Positions 53,749 to 63,178 of a DNA stretch of 64,000 bases are shown in pieces. Source of the stretch: Pseudomonas sp. S04. GTDB lineage: Bacteria; Pseudomonadota; Gammaproteobacteria; Pseudomonadales; Pseudomonadaceae. Location of the stretch: the NCBI RefSeq assembly GCF_009834545.1, contig NZ_CP019427.1, positions 4,594,001 through 4,658,000 of the forward strand. The letters are read 5' to 3'. The translations under genes were made by a program, and so were the position numbers. The stretch's first letter is position 1, and each line of letters starts with the position of its first letter. The notes under the pieces were generated by a model that saw only the letters and a program-made list of their open reading frames with translations, was not told where the DNA came from and made no database searches.

Positions 53749-54807
53749 ATGAGCAAGCAACCCTCCCTGAGCTACAAGGACGCCGGTGTAGACATCGACG
53801 CCGGTGAAGCATTGGTCGAACGCATCAAGAGCGTCGCCAAGCGCACTGCGCGCCCGGAAGTCATGGGCGGCCTGGGCGGTTTCGGCGCCCTCTGCGAAAT
53901 CCCGGCCGGCTACAAGCAGCCTGTACTGGTTTCCGGCACCGACGGTGTTGGCACCAAGCTGCGCCTGGCACTGAACCTGAACAAGCACGACAGCATCGGC
54001 ATCGACCTGGTGGCCATGTGCGTTAACGACCTGGTGGTGTGCGGCGCCGAACCGCTGTTCTTCCTGGACTACTACGCCACCGGCAAGCTCAACGTCGAAA
54101 CCGCCACCCAGGTGGTCACTGGCATCGGCGCTGGCTGCGAACTGTCCGGCTGCTCCCTGGTTGGCGGCGAAACCGCTGAAATGCCTGGCATGTACGAAGG
54201 CGAAGACTACGACCTGGCCGGCTTCTGCGTCGGTGTGGTCGAGAAAGCCGAGATCATCGACGGCTCGAAAGTGGCCGCCGGCGACGCCCTGCTCGCCCTG
54301 CCTTCGTCCGGCCCGCACTCCAATGGCTACTCGCTGATCCGCAAGATCATCGAAGTATCCGGTGCCGACATCGAGAACATCGAACTCGATGGCAAGCCGC
54401 TGACCGACCTGCTGATGGCGCCGACCCGTATCTACGTCAAGCCGTTGCTCAAGCTGATCAAGGACACCGGCGCCGTAAAAGCCATGGCCCACATCACCGG
54501 TGGTGGCCTGCTGGACAACATCCCGCGCGTCCTGCCAAAAGGCGCACAAGCCGTGGTTGACGTTGCGAGCTGGACCCGTCCTGCCGTGTTCGACTGGCTG
54601 CAAGAGCAAGGCAACGTCGACGAAAACGAAATGCACCGCGTGCTGAACTGCGGCGTGGGCATGGTCATCTGCGTCGCTCAAGAGCACGTTGAAACCGCGC
54701 TGAACGTACTGCGTGAAGCCGGCGAGCAGCCTTGGGTCATCGGTCAGATTTCCACCGCTGCCGAAGGCGCGGCTCAGGTTGAACTGAAGAACCTCAAGGC
54801 TCATTGA
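53749..54807 (+). CDS. purM: Phosphoribosylformylglycinamidine cyclo-ligase
   Basis: The protein has 352 residues. It closes the imidazole ring in purine synthesis using ATP. AIR synthetase motifs are present: [66 protein letters not shown], and [13 protein letters not shown]. The start [14 protein letters not shown] has an AAAGG site. Its stop overlaps the purN start. Confidence 0.97.
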   Translation: MSKQPSLSYKDAGVDIDAGEALVERIKSVAKRTARPEVMGGLGGFGALCEIPAGYKQPVLVSGTDGVGTKLRLALNLNKHDSIGIDLVAMCVNDLVVCGAEPLFFLDYYATGKLNVETATQVVTGIGAGCELSGCSLVGGETAEMPGMYEGEDYDLAGFCVGVVEKAEIIDGSKVAAGDALLALPSSGPHSNGYSLIRKIIEVSGADIENIELDGKPLTDLLMAPTRIYVKPLLKLIKDTGAVKAMAHITGGGLLDNIPRVLPKGAQAVVDVASWTRPAVFDWLQEQGNVDENEMHRVLNCGVGMVICVAQEHVETALNVLREAGEQPWVIGQISTAAEGAAQVELKNLKAH

Positions 54808-55457
54808 TGTCCAAGACCTGTGATGTGGTGGTGCTGTTGTCCGGCACCGGCAGTAACTTGCAGGCCTTGATCGACGACGCACAGCATGCGGACAACCCTG
54901 TCCGCATCCGCGCCGTGATCTCGAACCGCGCCGATGCCTACGGCCTTCAGCGCGCCAGGGACGCGGGTATCGACACCCGCGCCCTGGATCACAAAGCTTT
55001 CGAAGGCCGCGAGGCCTTCGATGCCGCCTTGATCGAACTGATCGATGAATTCCAGCCCAAGCTGGTGGTACTGGCCGGTTTCATGCGCATTCTCAGCGCT
55101 GATTTCGTGCGCCACTATCAGGGCCGCCTGCTCAATATCCACCCTTCGCTGCTACCCAAATACAAAGGGTTACACACTCATCAGCGAGCGTTGGAGGCCG
55201 GCGACACTGAACACGGATGCAGCGTGCACTTCGTTACCGAGGAACTCGACGGCGGCCCACTGGTCGTACAGGCAGTAATACCGGTAGAGTTGCATGATTC
55301 GCCGCAAAGTCTGGCGCAACGCGTACACGTACGCGAGCACCAGATTTATCCGTTGGCTGTTCGCTGGTTTGCCGAGGGCCGCCTGAGCCTTGGCGAAGAA
55401 GGTGCTTTACTGGATGGCCAGTTGCTCGAGGCCAGCGGTCACTTGATTCGTAACTAG
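54807..55457 (+). CDS. purN: Phosphoribosylglycinamide formyltransferase
   Basis: The protein has 216 residues. It transfers a formyl group from 10-formyltetrahydrofolate to GAR. The catalytic His is in NIHPSLLPKYKG, the conserved Asp in EELDGGPLVVQA, and the phosphate loop is LLSGTGSNLQ. The ATG shares a base with the purM stop (TGATG), so the two are translationally coupled. Confidence 0.97.
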   Translation: MSKTCDVVVLLSGTGSNLQALIDDAQHADNPVRIRAVISNRADAYGLQRARDAGIDTRALDHKAFEGREAFDAALIELIDEFQPKLVVLAGFMRILSADFVRHYQGRLLNIHPSLLPKYKGLHTHQRALEAGDTEHGCSVHFVTEELDGGPLVVQAVIPVELHDSPQSLAQRVHVREHQIYPLAVRWFAEGRLSLGEEGALLDGQLLEASGHLIRN

Positions 55458-55465
55458 GAGATTTT

Positions 55466-56179
55466 ATGCGTCGCGCCCTGCTCTTCGCTTGCGCTCTGTT
55501 CGCCCTGCCACTCGCGCAGGCTGCAGACCTTCAACCGTTCTCCGCCAGCTACACCGCCGACTGGAAACAGCTGCCGATGAGCGGCACTGCCGAACGCAGC
55601 CTGGCCAAACAAGCCAATGGTGTCTGGAAGCTCAGCTTCAAGGCCTCCATGATGATTGCCAGCCTGACCGAAGAAAGCACCCTGACACTCGACAAGGACA
55701 CCCTGCTGCCGCAGTCGTATCATTTCGAGCGTGGCGGCCTGGGCAAGGCCAAGAAGGCTGATCTGGATTTCGACTGGACCACCAAGATGGTCACCGGCAC
55801 TGATCGCGGTGACGCGGTCAAGATCCCGCTGAACCGCGGCATGGTCGACAAATCCACCTATCAGCTCGCCCTGCAGCACGATGTCGCCGCCGGCAAGAAA
55901 AGCATGAGCTACCAAGTGGTCGATGACGGCGAAGTCGATACCTACGACTTCCGCGTCCTGGGCTCCGAGAAAGTCGACACCAAGGCCGGCCAGATCGACG
56001 CGATCAAGGTGGAGCGCGTACGCGACCCGACACAAAGCAAACGCATCACCGTGATGTGGTTCGCCAAGGACTGGGACTACCTGCTGGTTCGCCTGCAACA
56101 GGTCGAAACCGACGGCAAGGAGTACAACATCATGCTCCTGGACGGCACCGTCAACGGCAAGTCGGTCAAAGGCAGCTAA
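55466..56179 (+). CDS. DUF3108 exported protein
   Basis: The protein has 237 residues. A signal peptide (cleavage near LAQAAD) precedes a beta-rich DUF3108 domain, related to LolA-like lipid-binding barrels (FSASYTADWKQLPMSGTAER, VERVRDPTQSKRITVMWFAKDWDYLLV). The function is unknown. It follows purN by eight bases and is closed by a terminator, so it is probably the third gene of the purMN transcript. Confidence 0.86.
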   Translation: MRRALLFACALFALPLAQAADLQPFSASYTADWKQLPMSGTAERSLAKQANGVWKLSFKASMMIASLTEESTLTLDKDTLLPQSYHFERGGLGKAKKADLDFDWTTKMVTGTDRGDAVKIPLNRGMVDKSTYQLALQHDVAAGKKSMSYQVVDDGEVDTYDFRVLGSEKVDTKAGQIDAIKVERVRDPTQSKRITVMWFAKDWDYLLVRLQQVETDGKEYNIMLLDGTVNGKSVKGS

Positions 56180-56193
56180 GCCTGGAAACACCC

Positions 56194-56222
56194 AAAAGCC
56201 TCGCGAAAGCGGGGCTTTTTTT
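56194..56222 (+). terminator. Terminator of the purMN-DUF3108 unit
   Basis: AAAGCCtCGC-gaaa-GCGgGGCTTT is followed by more T residues. Confidence 0.85.
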
Positions 56223-56453
56223 CGCCTGTAGATTCGCCGTCACCGGCCCGCGAAGCCCTTCGGCTCATGAAACTTCTGTCATGAAACTTTCCAGCCTGCG
56301 ACCGAATGTCACGCCCTGCGCGGGCTGCAGGACTTTCTCAATTTCTGCAACAGACCGTTACCGATTCTGCCGATTTACTTAGCAAGCTATCAAAATATAT
56401 AACAAAGGCCTGCACACGCCTTGCTGCAGATCAATCAGGATTGGAGCTAGCAG

Positions 56454-56642
56454 ATGACAGTTAAAGTGACAGAACGCGACGATTCACACATGTCCCACGA
56501 AGGGGTAGCCGCCGGTATCCGCATCTGGGATGTGCATCAACAAGACTTACTGGTGGGAATGTTTCATTCCGAAAGCGACGCCCACAGCTATCGCATCGAA
56601 TTGGAAACCCTGGAGCAGCAACGCGAAACCGCTACGCGCTGA
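56454..56642 (+). CDS. Small conserved hypothetical protein (62 residues)
   Basis: I do not recognise this protein. It has a possible beta-hairpin in GIRIWDVHQQDLLVGMFHSES and a C-terminal charged helix (YRIELETLEQQRET). It begins MTVKVTERDDSH after a GGAGCTAG site. The 230 bases upstream contain a direct repeat TCATGAAACTT (about 56267 and 56281). The neighbour on the other strand is the nitrilase-like gene. Confidence 0.68.
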   Translation: MTVKVTERDDSHMSHEGVAAGIRIWDVHQQDLLVGMFHSESDAHSYRIELETLEQQRETATR

Positions 56643-56698
56643 CCTTTGAAAACTGCAGCCGCCAACCCAGCCAAGCGCCGAGGCTGGCGGCTGCAGAC

Positions 56699-57649
56699 TC
56701 AGCTCAGTTCCAGTTGCACAAAGTGCAACGTCTCCTCGACTTTCATAGCCTGCAGTTCGTGGCTGATCCGGCCGCAACTGACTTTAGCGAACTGACAATG
56801 CCCCTCGCCCATGCCATCGTTCCTGACCGCAAACTGCACACTCGGCGGGTACGGTCGGTTTTGATCAAACGGCATGCCACAGGCGATCAGAAAATCAATT
56901 TTCGCCTCGATCTGCTCCGTCTCTTCATCTCGCTCACCCTCTTCGAGTTGCGCGTAGTCCAGGCACACATTGATACTAAAAGGGCACTGTTCGATCATCG
57001 AGTTAAACAACATCGGACCATAACCCTGCGCCGTATTGTGCTCGGACAGCGCCGAACTGAGCTTGCGCACTTTGACTTTCAAGTTATTGGAAAGCTGAAA
57101 GTACCAATAATACTCATCACTGCCGACATTACTGCCAAAGTCGATACCGGAAACATGACGCTTTGGCCACATCGATAGCTCCGGGAAGCCGTCGCCCAGA
57201 AACTTGAAGTTACTCGCCAGCAACACTGAGTTGACCACTTCAAAATACTCACCTTGAGGATCCTCGACCTTGATCAAGCTGGCACAGGTGCCGGCCATCA
57301 GGACGACCCTGCCATAGTCGTTGAGCGGCAGCCACTTGATGAGCTGCGCGATACTCCCCGGCAGTTGCTCCAGGTAACAACTGCTCAGCTGCAGCAGCTC
57401 CTCCTCGGTGCCTGCACTGGCCCAGGGTACGTTCCAGAAGAACTCGGGCAAGGTGAAGAACAGGCACTGACTGTCGACGTAATCATTGATGGTCAGTTCG
57501 GCACTCAGGTTCAGCCTGTCACTGACGAATTGAACTCGCCGATCGAGTTCCTGGGTGACATAACTGACGATGCTCTGGCCCGGTTTACGCGCCCAGGAGA
57601 ATTCCGAATGAAAGGTGGGTTGTTGCAAAGACGCAATAGTCACAAACAT
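56699..57649 (-). CDS. Divergent nitrilase-superfamily (carbon-nitrogen hydrolase) protein
   Basis: The protein has 316 residues. Its layout fits the nitrilase fold: Glu69 in FFTLPEFFWN, an inner strand VVLMAGT, VNSVLLAS, Lys163 in MWPKRHVSG, Cys229 in INVCLDYA, then IDFLIACGMPF where nitrilases have the AD-LLVP strand. So Glu-Lys-Cys are all present, but spacing between them is wider than usual and overall likeness is low. The ATG at 57649 has a GAGGTG site. Base composition is lower in GC than in its neighbours, suggesting transfer. It may cleave an amide or nitrile; the substrate and role are unknown. Confidence 0.62.
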   Translation of the reverse strand: MFVTIASLQQPTFHSEFSWARKPGQSIVSYVTQELDRRVQFVSDRLNLSAELTINDYVDSQCLFFTLPEFFWNVPWASAGTEEELLQLSSCYLEQLPGSIAQLIKWLPLNDYGRVVLMAGTCASLIKVEDPQGEYFEVVNSVLLASNFKFLGDGFPELSMWPKRHVSGIDFGSNVGSDEYYWYFQLSNNLKVKVRKLSSALSEHNTAQGYGPMLFNSMIEQCPFSINVCLDYAQLEEGERDEETEQIEAKIDFLIACGMPFDQNRPYPPSVQFAVRNDGMGEGHCQFAKVSCGRISHELQAMKVEETLHFVQLELS

Positions 57650-57780
57650 TAAGCACCTCAGAATCATTAATAGATCAAATACTCTCCTTGCCGTTGGGCC
57701 ATTAAAAGATCAACCGCAGGATCGGTATTACACCGACCTGAAGCCAGACATAAATAAATATTAACCGCCGTATAACAGAA

Positions 57781-57818
57781 GAGCCCGAAAGAGCGTAGCG
57801 ATACACTCTTTCGGGCTC
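57781..57818. terminator. Perfect 13-bp hairpin downstream of the DUF2058 gene
   Basis: GAGCCCGAAAGAG (57781-57793) pairs with CTCTTTCGGGCTC (57806-57818). It lies between the DUF2058 stop and the nitrilase-like start and probably ends the DUF2058 transcript, though the T-run is weak. Confidence 0.65.
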
Positions 57819-57880
57819 AACATGTTTGACCGCCTGAAGTACTAACGCGTGTGTAGTTGTCGCCAACTACCCATGTCGTA

Positions 57881-58423
57881 TTACCACATCAGATCATCAG
57901 GAATCTGATAGGCCGCGTACGGATCGTCCTCGGCATCGACCTCTTCGGTCTGCACGTTCATCTGCACGATGCGCTGTGGATCGCGCTCCTGGATCTTCAG
58001 CGCAGCCTCACGTGGGATCACTTCGTAGCCGCCGCCATGGTGCACGATGGCCAGCGAGCCGCTGCTGAGTTTGTTGCGCATCAGGGTGTTGACCGACAGG
58101 CGCTTGACCTTCTTGTCGTCAACGAAGTTGTAGTAGTCCTCGGTGGTGAGCTTGGGCAGGCGCGAGACTTCGATCAGTTGCTTGATCTGTGCGGCACGGG
58201 CCTTCTGCTCGGCTTTCTCCTGCTGCTGGCGGTTGAGCTCCTGGTCGCGCTTGACCTTCTCGGCCATGGCTTCCTGGGCCAGGCGTTGCTGGCTGTCGTC
58301 GAGCTCGATCTGGCCTTTGTGGGCCAGGCGTTGTTGCTTCTGCTTTTCTTTACCGACCTGCTTGGCCTGCTTTTGATTGACCAGCCCTGCTTTGAGCAAC
58401 TGGTCGCGAAGGGAAATGCTCAT
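57881..58423 (-). CDS. DUF2058 (YaiL-like) protein
   Basis: The protein has 180 residues. The N-terminal region (SLRDQLLKAGLVNQKQAK) and a Gln/Lys-rich coiled coil (about 30-85) are followed by a small alpha/beta domain (YYNFVDDKKVKRLSVN, LAIVHHGGGYEVIPREAA). Charge pattern suggests nucleic acid or ribosome association, but the function is unknown. The ATG at 58423 is preferred to one four codons upstream. It lies directly downstream of mazG on the same strand. Confidence 0.87.
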   Translation of the reverse strand: MSISLRDQLLKAGLVNQKQAKQVGKEKQKQQRLAHKGQIELDDSQQRLAQEAMAEKVKRDQELNRQQQEKAEQKARAAQIKQLIEVSRLPKLTTEDYYNFVDDKKVKRLSVNTLMRNKLSSGSLAIVHHGGGYEVIPREAALKIQERDPQRIVQMNVQTEEVDAEDDPYAAYQIPDDLMW

Positions 58424-58447
58424 GTGCTTACTCACTTAGGCAACTGC

Positions 58448-59281
58448 TCAACCGCAGCTGGGCAAATTCTTTTCCTGACGTTTGGCTTCGCCCCACAAGG
58501 CGTCCAACTCTTCGAGGGTGCAATTTTCTATGGGTTGGTGCGTGTCGCGCAATGCCTGTTCGATAAATCGGAAACGTCGCTCAAACTTGGCATTGGCCCC
58601 GCGTAGCGCGGTTTCCGGGTCGACCTTGAGGTGCCGCGCCAGATTGACCACGGAAAACAACAGGTCGCCGACCTCGTCACTGATCGCCGCCTTGTCGTTA
58701 TCGGCCATGGCCTCAAGCACTTCATCGAGCTCTTCACGCACCTTGTCGAGCACCGGCAACGCATGCGGCCAATCGAACCCTACCTGCCCGGCGCGCTTTT
58801 GCAACTTGGCCGAACGCGACAGCGCCGGCAGCGCACTGGGCACATCGTCGAGCAAGGACAACTGCTCGGGTGCCTGGGACTTCTCGGCCCGTTCTTGCGC
58901 CTTGATCTGCTCCCAACGCTGCTTGACCTGCTCCTCGTCGAGGCGCGGGACATCCAGCGGCGCGTGCAGGTCGCCAGTGGGAAACACGTGGGGATGACGG
59001 CGGATCAACTTGCGGGTGATGCTGTCGATGACGCCGGCAAACTCGAAACGCCCCTCCTCTCGGGCCAACTGGCTGTAGTACACCACCTGGAACAGCAAGT
59101 CGCCCAACTCACCCTGCAAGTGATCGAAGTCCCCGCGTTCGATGGCGTCAGCTACTTCGTAGGCTTCCTCCAGGGTGTGCGGGACGATGCTCTTGTACGT
59201 TTGCTTGATATCCCACGGACAGCCGTACTGCGGGTCGCGCAGACGGGCCATGAGGTGCAGCAGGTCTTCAAGTGAATACAT
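58448..59281 (-). CDS. mazG: Nucleoside triphosphate pyrophosphohydrolase MazG
   Basis: The protein has 278 residues with two MazG domains. Each has the ExxE...ExxD metal pattern (LEEAYEVADAIERGD / ELGDLLFQVVYYS and REELDEVLEAMADND / EVGDLLFSVVNLA). It hydrolyses NTPs to NMP and PPi and helps end stress caused by the RelA pathway. The ATG at 59281 starts MYSLEDLLHLM. It is downstream of relA on the same strand, separated by a REP block. Confidence 0.94.
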   Translation of the reverse strand: MYSLEDLLHLMARLRDPQYGCPWDIKQTYKSIVPHTLEEAYEVADAIERGDFDHLQGELGDLLFQVVYYSQLAREEGRFEFAGVIDSITRKLIRRHPHVFPTGDLHAPLDVPRLDEEQVKQRWEQIKAQERAEKSQAPEQLSLLDDVPSALPALSRSAKLQKRAGQVGFDWPHALPVLDKVREELDEVLEAMADNDKAAISDEVGDLLFSVVNLARHLKVDPETALRGANAKFERRFRFIEQALRDTHQPIENCTLEELDALWGEAKRQEKNLPSCG

Positions 59282-59304
59282 CAAAACGGCCTCTGCCCGC
59301 TTAC

Positions 59305-59444
59305 TGTAGGAGCGAGCCTGCTCGCGATGGACATTAACGATGACGCGCGTCATCTGAATAAATGCGTCGCCCTCAAATCCTTCGCGAGCAAGCCGCAAGC
59401 GGGCGCCGCAAGCGGGCGCCGCAAGCGGGCGCCCGCTCCTACAA
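59305..59444. repeat. REP doublet with an internal tandem expansion
   Basis: The left REP (TGTAGGAGCGAGCCTGCTCGCGATGG) is at 59305-59330; the inverted right REP begins near 59382 (TTCGCGAGCAAGC) and ends CGCCCGCTCCTACA at 59444. Inside the right REP a 13-base unit CCGCAAGCGGGCG occurs three times in a row (59393-59431). Confidence 0.82.
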
Positions 59445-59459
59445 TAAAGCTCTTGCGTC

Positions 59460-61703
59460 TTATGGCGTACGGTTACGCCGGGTCTCAATGATGTTCGGCA
59501 ACTGGGAAATTCGCCCCAGCAGCCGCCCCAAAGCGTCCAGCCCCGGAATCTCGATGGTCAGGGACATCAACGCAGTGTTGTCCTCCTTGTTCGAGCGGGT
59601 GTTGACCGCCAGCACGTTGATCCGCTCGTTGAGCAGCACTTGCGAGACGTCACGCAGCAGACCGGAGCGGTCGTAGGCACGGATGATGATGTCCACCGGA
59701 TAGGTGAGCACCGGCACCGGGCCCCAGCTGACCTGGATGATCCGCTCGGGTTCGCGCCCGCCCAGTTGCAACACCGAGGCACAGTCCTGGCGGTGAATGC
59801 TGACACCGCGGCCCTGGGTGATGTAGCCGACGATCGCGTCGCCTGGCAGCGGCTGGCAGCAGCCGGCCATCTGCGTCATCAGGTTGCCCACGCCCTGGAT
59901 CTGGATGTCGCCGCGCTTGCCGGGCTTGTAGCCGGTGGCCTTGCGCGGGATCAGCTCCAACTGTTCGTTGCCGCGTTCCGGCTCCACCAGTTGCTGCGCC
60001 AGGTTGACCAGTTGGGCCAGGCGCAGATCGCCCGCGCCCAGGGCTGCGAACATGTCCTCGGCGGTTTTCATGTTGGCCTTGTCGGCCAGCTTCTCGAAAT
60101 CCACCTGCGGCAGGCCGAGGCGATTGAGCTCGCGCTCGAGCAAGGTCTTGCCCGCCGCGACGTTCTGATCGCGCGCCTGCAACTTGAACCAGTGGACAAT
60201 CTTGGCCCGGGCCCGCGAGGTGGTGATGTAGCCCAGGTTCGGGTTCAGCCAGTCACGGCTCGGGGTGCCGTGCTTGCTGGTGATGATCTCGACCTGTTCA
60301 CCGGTTTGCAGGCTGTAGTTGAGCGGCACGATACGCCCGTTGATCTTTGCGCCACGGCAGTTGTGGCCGATCTCGGTATGCACGCGATAGGCAAAATCCA
60401 GCGGCGTCGCGCCCTTGGGCAGGTCGATGGCATGGCCGTCGGGGGTGAAGATGTACACCCGGTCCGGCTCGATATCGACCCGCAACTGTTCGGCCAGGCC
60501 ACCGATGTCCCCCAGCTCCTCGTGCCACTCGAGCACCTGGCGCAACCAGGAGATTTTCTCTTCGTAGTGGTTGGAGCCGGACTTGACGTCGGTGCCTTTG
60601 TACTTCCAGTGCGCACAGACCCCCAGCTCGGCTTCTTCGTGCATGGCGTGGGTGCGGATCTGCACTTCCAGCACCTTGCCCTCGGGACCGATCACCGCCG
60701 TGTGCAACGAGCGGTAGCCGTTCTCCTTGGGGTTGGCGATGTAGTCGTCGAATTCCTTGGGAATGTGCCGCCACAGCGTGTGGACGATGCCCAGCGCGGT
60801 ATAGCAGTCGCGCATTTCCGGCACCAGCACGCGCACCGCGCGCACGTCGTAGATCTGGCTGAACTCCAGACCCTTGCGCTGCATTTTGCGCCAGATCGAA
60901 TAGATGTGCTTGGCTCGGCCGCTGATGTCGGCATCGACACCGGTGGCCTGCAACTCGCTCTGCAACTGGTTCATCACGTCGCTGATGAAGCGCTCGCGGT
61001 CGAGGCGCCGCTCATGCAGCAACTTGGCAATCTGCTTGTACTGGTCCGGTTCCAGGTAACGGAAGGACAAGTCCTCCAGCTCCCACTTGATATGACCGAT
61101 GCCCAGGCGATGGGCCAGCGGCGCGTAGATATCAAAAACTTCCCGGGCGACCCGGTTGCGCTTTTCGTCGTCGGCGGTTTTCACCGCGCGGATCGCGCAG
61201 GTGCGCTCGGCGAGCTTGATCAGGGCCACACGGACGTCGTCGACCATGGCCACCAGCATCTTGCGCAGGTTTTCCACCTGGCCCTGGGTGCCCAGCACCA
61301 TGGACTGGCGCGGGCTCAGGCTGGCGCTGATGGCCGCCATGCGCAGCACGCCGTCGATCAGCTTGCCGACCACCGGGCCAAAGCGCTGGCTGACGTTGGG
61401 CAGCTGGATCTGGCCTTCGCGCACGCCACGGTAAAGGATCGCCGCGACCAGGGAGTCCTGGTCAAGCTTGAGGTCGGCGAGAATTTCCGCGATCTCAAGC
61501 CCGGTGCGAAAACTCGAGGTGCCTTCGGACCACAGGTTCTTCGCTGCATTGTCTTGCTGTTCGGCCTGTCGAGCGAACTCGCAGGCTTCCTTCAAGGCTT
61601 CGCGATCCAGTGCCGGATCGACACTGACCGCATGATCGAGCCAAGCCTCGAGATTGATACTGCCGTCGGTGTTGATCGGCTGGTGTGCTCTCACCTGTAC
61701 CAT
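59460..61703 (-). CDS. relA: GTP pyrophosphokinase RelA
   Basis: The protein has 747 residues. The domains in order are a degenerate HD hydrolase domain (YRGVREGQI where SpoT has HD), the (p)ppGpp synthetase (RVAREVFDIYAPLAHRLG, YDVRAVRVLV, NGYRSLHTAV, EVQIRTHAMHEEAE), TGS (YIFTPDGHAIDLPKGATPLDFAY), a zinc-finger/RIS region and a C-terminal ACT domain. Loss of the HD pair is typical of RelA, which makes (p)ppGpp on stalled ribosomes. It sits between rlmD and mazG. Confidence 0.97.
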   Translation of the reverse strand: MVQVRAHQPINTDGSINLEAWLDHAVSVDPALDREALKEACEFARQAEQQDNAAKNLWSEGTSSFRTGLEIAEILADLKLDQDSLVAAILYRGVREGQIQLPNVSQRFGPVVGKLIDGVLRMAAISASLSPRQSMVLGTQGQVENLRKMLVAMVDDVRVALIKLAERTCAIRAVKTADDEKRNRVAREVFDIYAPLAHRLGIGHIKWELEDLSFRYLEPDQYKQIAKLLHERRLDRERFISDVMNQLQSELQATGVDADISGRAKHIYSIWRKMQRKGLEFSQIYDVRAVRVLVPEMRDCYTALGIVHTLWRHIPKEFDDYIANPKENGYRSLHTAVIGPEGKVLEVQIRTHAMHEEAELGVCAHWKYKGTDVKSGSNHYEEKISWLRQVLEWHEELGDIGGLAEQLRVDIEPDRVYIFTPDGHAIDLPKGATPLDFAYRVHTEIGHNCRGAKINGRIVPLNYSLQTGEQVEIITSKHGTPSRDWLNPNLGYITTSRARAKIVHWFKLQARDQNVAAGKTLLERELNRLGLPQVDFEKLADKANMKTAEDMFAALGAGDLRLAQLVNLAQQLVEPERGNEQLELIPRKATGYKPGKRGDIQIQGVGNLMTQMAGCCQPLPGDAIVGYITQGRGVSIHRQDCASVLQLGGREPERIIQVSWGPVPVLTYPVDIIIRAYDRSGLLRDVSQVLLNERINVLAVNTRSNKEDNTALMSLTIEIPGLDALGRLLGRISQLPNIIETRRNRTP

Positions 61704-61825
61704 CTTGCTTACCTTCCCTACGACGCAGATTCAATGCGTCAAATCGCTGACCTTCGTTGCCCATGCGCCCTCGCTGGGCTGCTGCGAGTGCGGCATGGGC
61801 GGCCCAGTCGGACCAGACGAGCATC

Positions 61826-63178
61826 CTAGCTCGCTTCAAATAACGCCATGGCCTCGACATGTGCCGTCTGAGGAAACATATCGAGGATCCCGGCACGTTT
61901 TAACCGGTAGCCCTGCTTGATCAATTCGACCGTGTCGCGCGCCAGCGTTGCCGGGTTGCACGACACGTATACCAGGCGCTTGGCGCCGAGCGAGGCGAGT
62001 GTGCGCACCACCTCGAAAGCACCATCACGCGGTGGGTCCAAGAGTACCGCACAAAAGCGTTCCTCGGCCCATTTGGCATCAGCCAAAGGCTGGGATAAAT
62101 CGGCCTGAAAAAACCTGGCGTTATGCAGATTGTTGCTAGCGGCATTGGCAGCAGCGCGCTCGACCATGGTTTGCACGCCTTCCACGGCTACCACTTCGCG
62201 CACCTGCTGGGCCAGCGGCAAGGCAAAGTTGCCCAGGCCGCAGAACAGATCCAGCACCCGTTCCTCAGCCGTCGGTTGCAGCCAGTCCAGGGCCTGGGCC
62301 ACCATCGCCTCGTTGACCGCGGCATTGACCTGGACAAAGTCCCCCGGCCGATACGCCAGCTCCAGGTTCCAGCGTTCCAGTCGATAGCCCAGCACCTGGC
62401 CGGCATCCACCGGTTGAGGTTCACCTTCGCCATGCAGCCACAACTGGGCTTGATGGAAGGCGCAGAATTCCTTGAGGATATTCAGGTCAGCTTCGGACAA
62501 CGGTGCCATGTGCCGCAGCAACACGGCCAACGAAGAACCGGCGAACAACTCGACATGCCCCAGGGCCTGGGGTTTGCTCAAGCGCCGAAGCATCTCGGGC
62601 AAACGGCTCATGATCGGCTGCAAGGGCTGTACCAACACCGGGCAATCATCGATGCCGACGATGTCCTGGCTACCGGCAGCACGGAACCCGACTTCCAGCT
62701 TCTTCGCCTTGATGTCCCAGCGCACTGCCACTCGGGCGCGACGTCGATAGGCAAATTCCGCCCCGCTCAGCGGCGCAGCCCACTCTTCGGGCTCGACCCC
62801 GGCGACCTTCGACAACTGCTCGGCGAGCATGCGCTGTTTCAGGGCCAGTTGTTCGTTATGGGGCAGATGCTGCACGCTGCAGCCACCGCAGCGCCCGGCA
62901 TGGACGCAGGGGGCAGGACGGCGCAGGTCATTGGCGACAAACACTCGTTCGGTACGGGCCTCGACGACTTTGCCGTGGGCGCCAAGGACCCTCGCCTCGA
63001 CCTCCTCGCCCGCCAGGGCGCCGATGACGAACCAGGTGCGTCCTTCGAAAAACGCGATGCCACGACCGTCATTGGCCAGGCGCTCGATGCTCAAGCGCTG
63101 CTTTTTACCGGTCGGGATTTGCGGGGCCTTGCTGCCGCCCGTGGGCTGGAAACGCAGGCCTCTCGGTTGCTTGGCCAT
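61826..63178 (-). CDS. rlmD: 23S rRNA (uracil-1939-C5) methyltransferase RlmD
   Basis: The protein has 450 residues. An N-terminal TRAM domain is followed by the iron-sulfur cysteines in [15 protein letters not shown], the SAM domain ([16 protein letters not shown]) and the catalytic Cys in [12 protein letters not shown]. It methylates uridine 1939 of 23S rRNA. Its ATG shares a base with the cysM stop (TGATG), so the two are coupled. Confidence 0.96.
   Translation of the reverse strand: MAKQPRGLRFQPTGGSKAPQIPTGKKQRLSIERLANDGRGIAFFEGRTWFVIGALAGEEVEARVLGAHGKVVEARTERVFVANDLRRPAPCVHAGRCGGCSVQHLPHNEQLALKQRMLAEQLSKVAGVEPEEWAAPLSGAEFAYRRRARVAVRWDIKAKKLEVGFRAAGSQDIVGIDDCPVLVQPLQPIMSRLPEMLRRLSKPQALGHVELFAGSSLAVLLRHMAPLSEADLNILKEFCAFHQAQLWLHGEGEPQPVDAGQVLGYRLERWNLELAYRPGDFVQVNAAVNEAMVAQALDWLQPTAEERVLDLFCGLGNFALPLAQQVREVVAVEGVQTMVERAAANAASNNLHNARFFQADLSQPLADAKWAEERFCAVLLDPPRDGAFEVVRTLASLGAKRLVYVSCNPATLARDTVELIKQGYRLKRAGILDMFPQTAHVEAMALFEAS

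Noticed and set aside
56264..56292. Direct repeat TCATGAAACTT resembling a Pho box
   Set aside because: The period is 14 bases instead of the 11 expected for PhoB, and the match to CTGTCAT is only partial.
59305..59444. CRISPR-like repeat array
   Set aside because: Units are directly adjacent with no spacers and sit inside a REP; no cas genes are in the window.
59640..61829. Long open frame antisense to relA
   Set aside because: It is a GC-driven shadow: relA is unmistakable on the minus strand and the antisense product is rich in Gln, His, Gly and Val without any recognisable domain.
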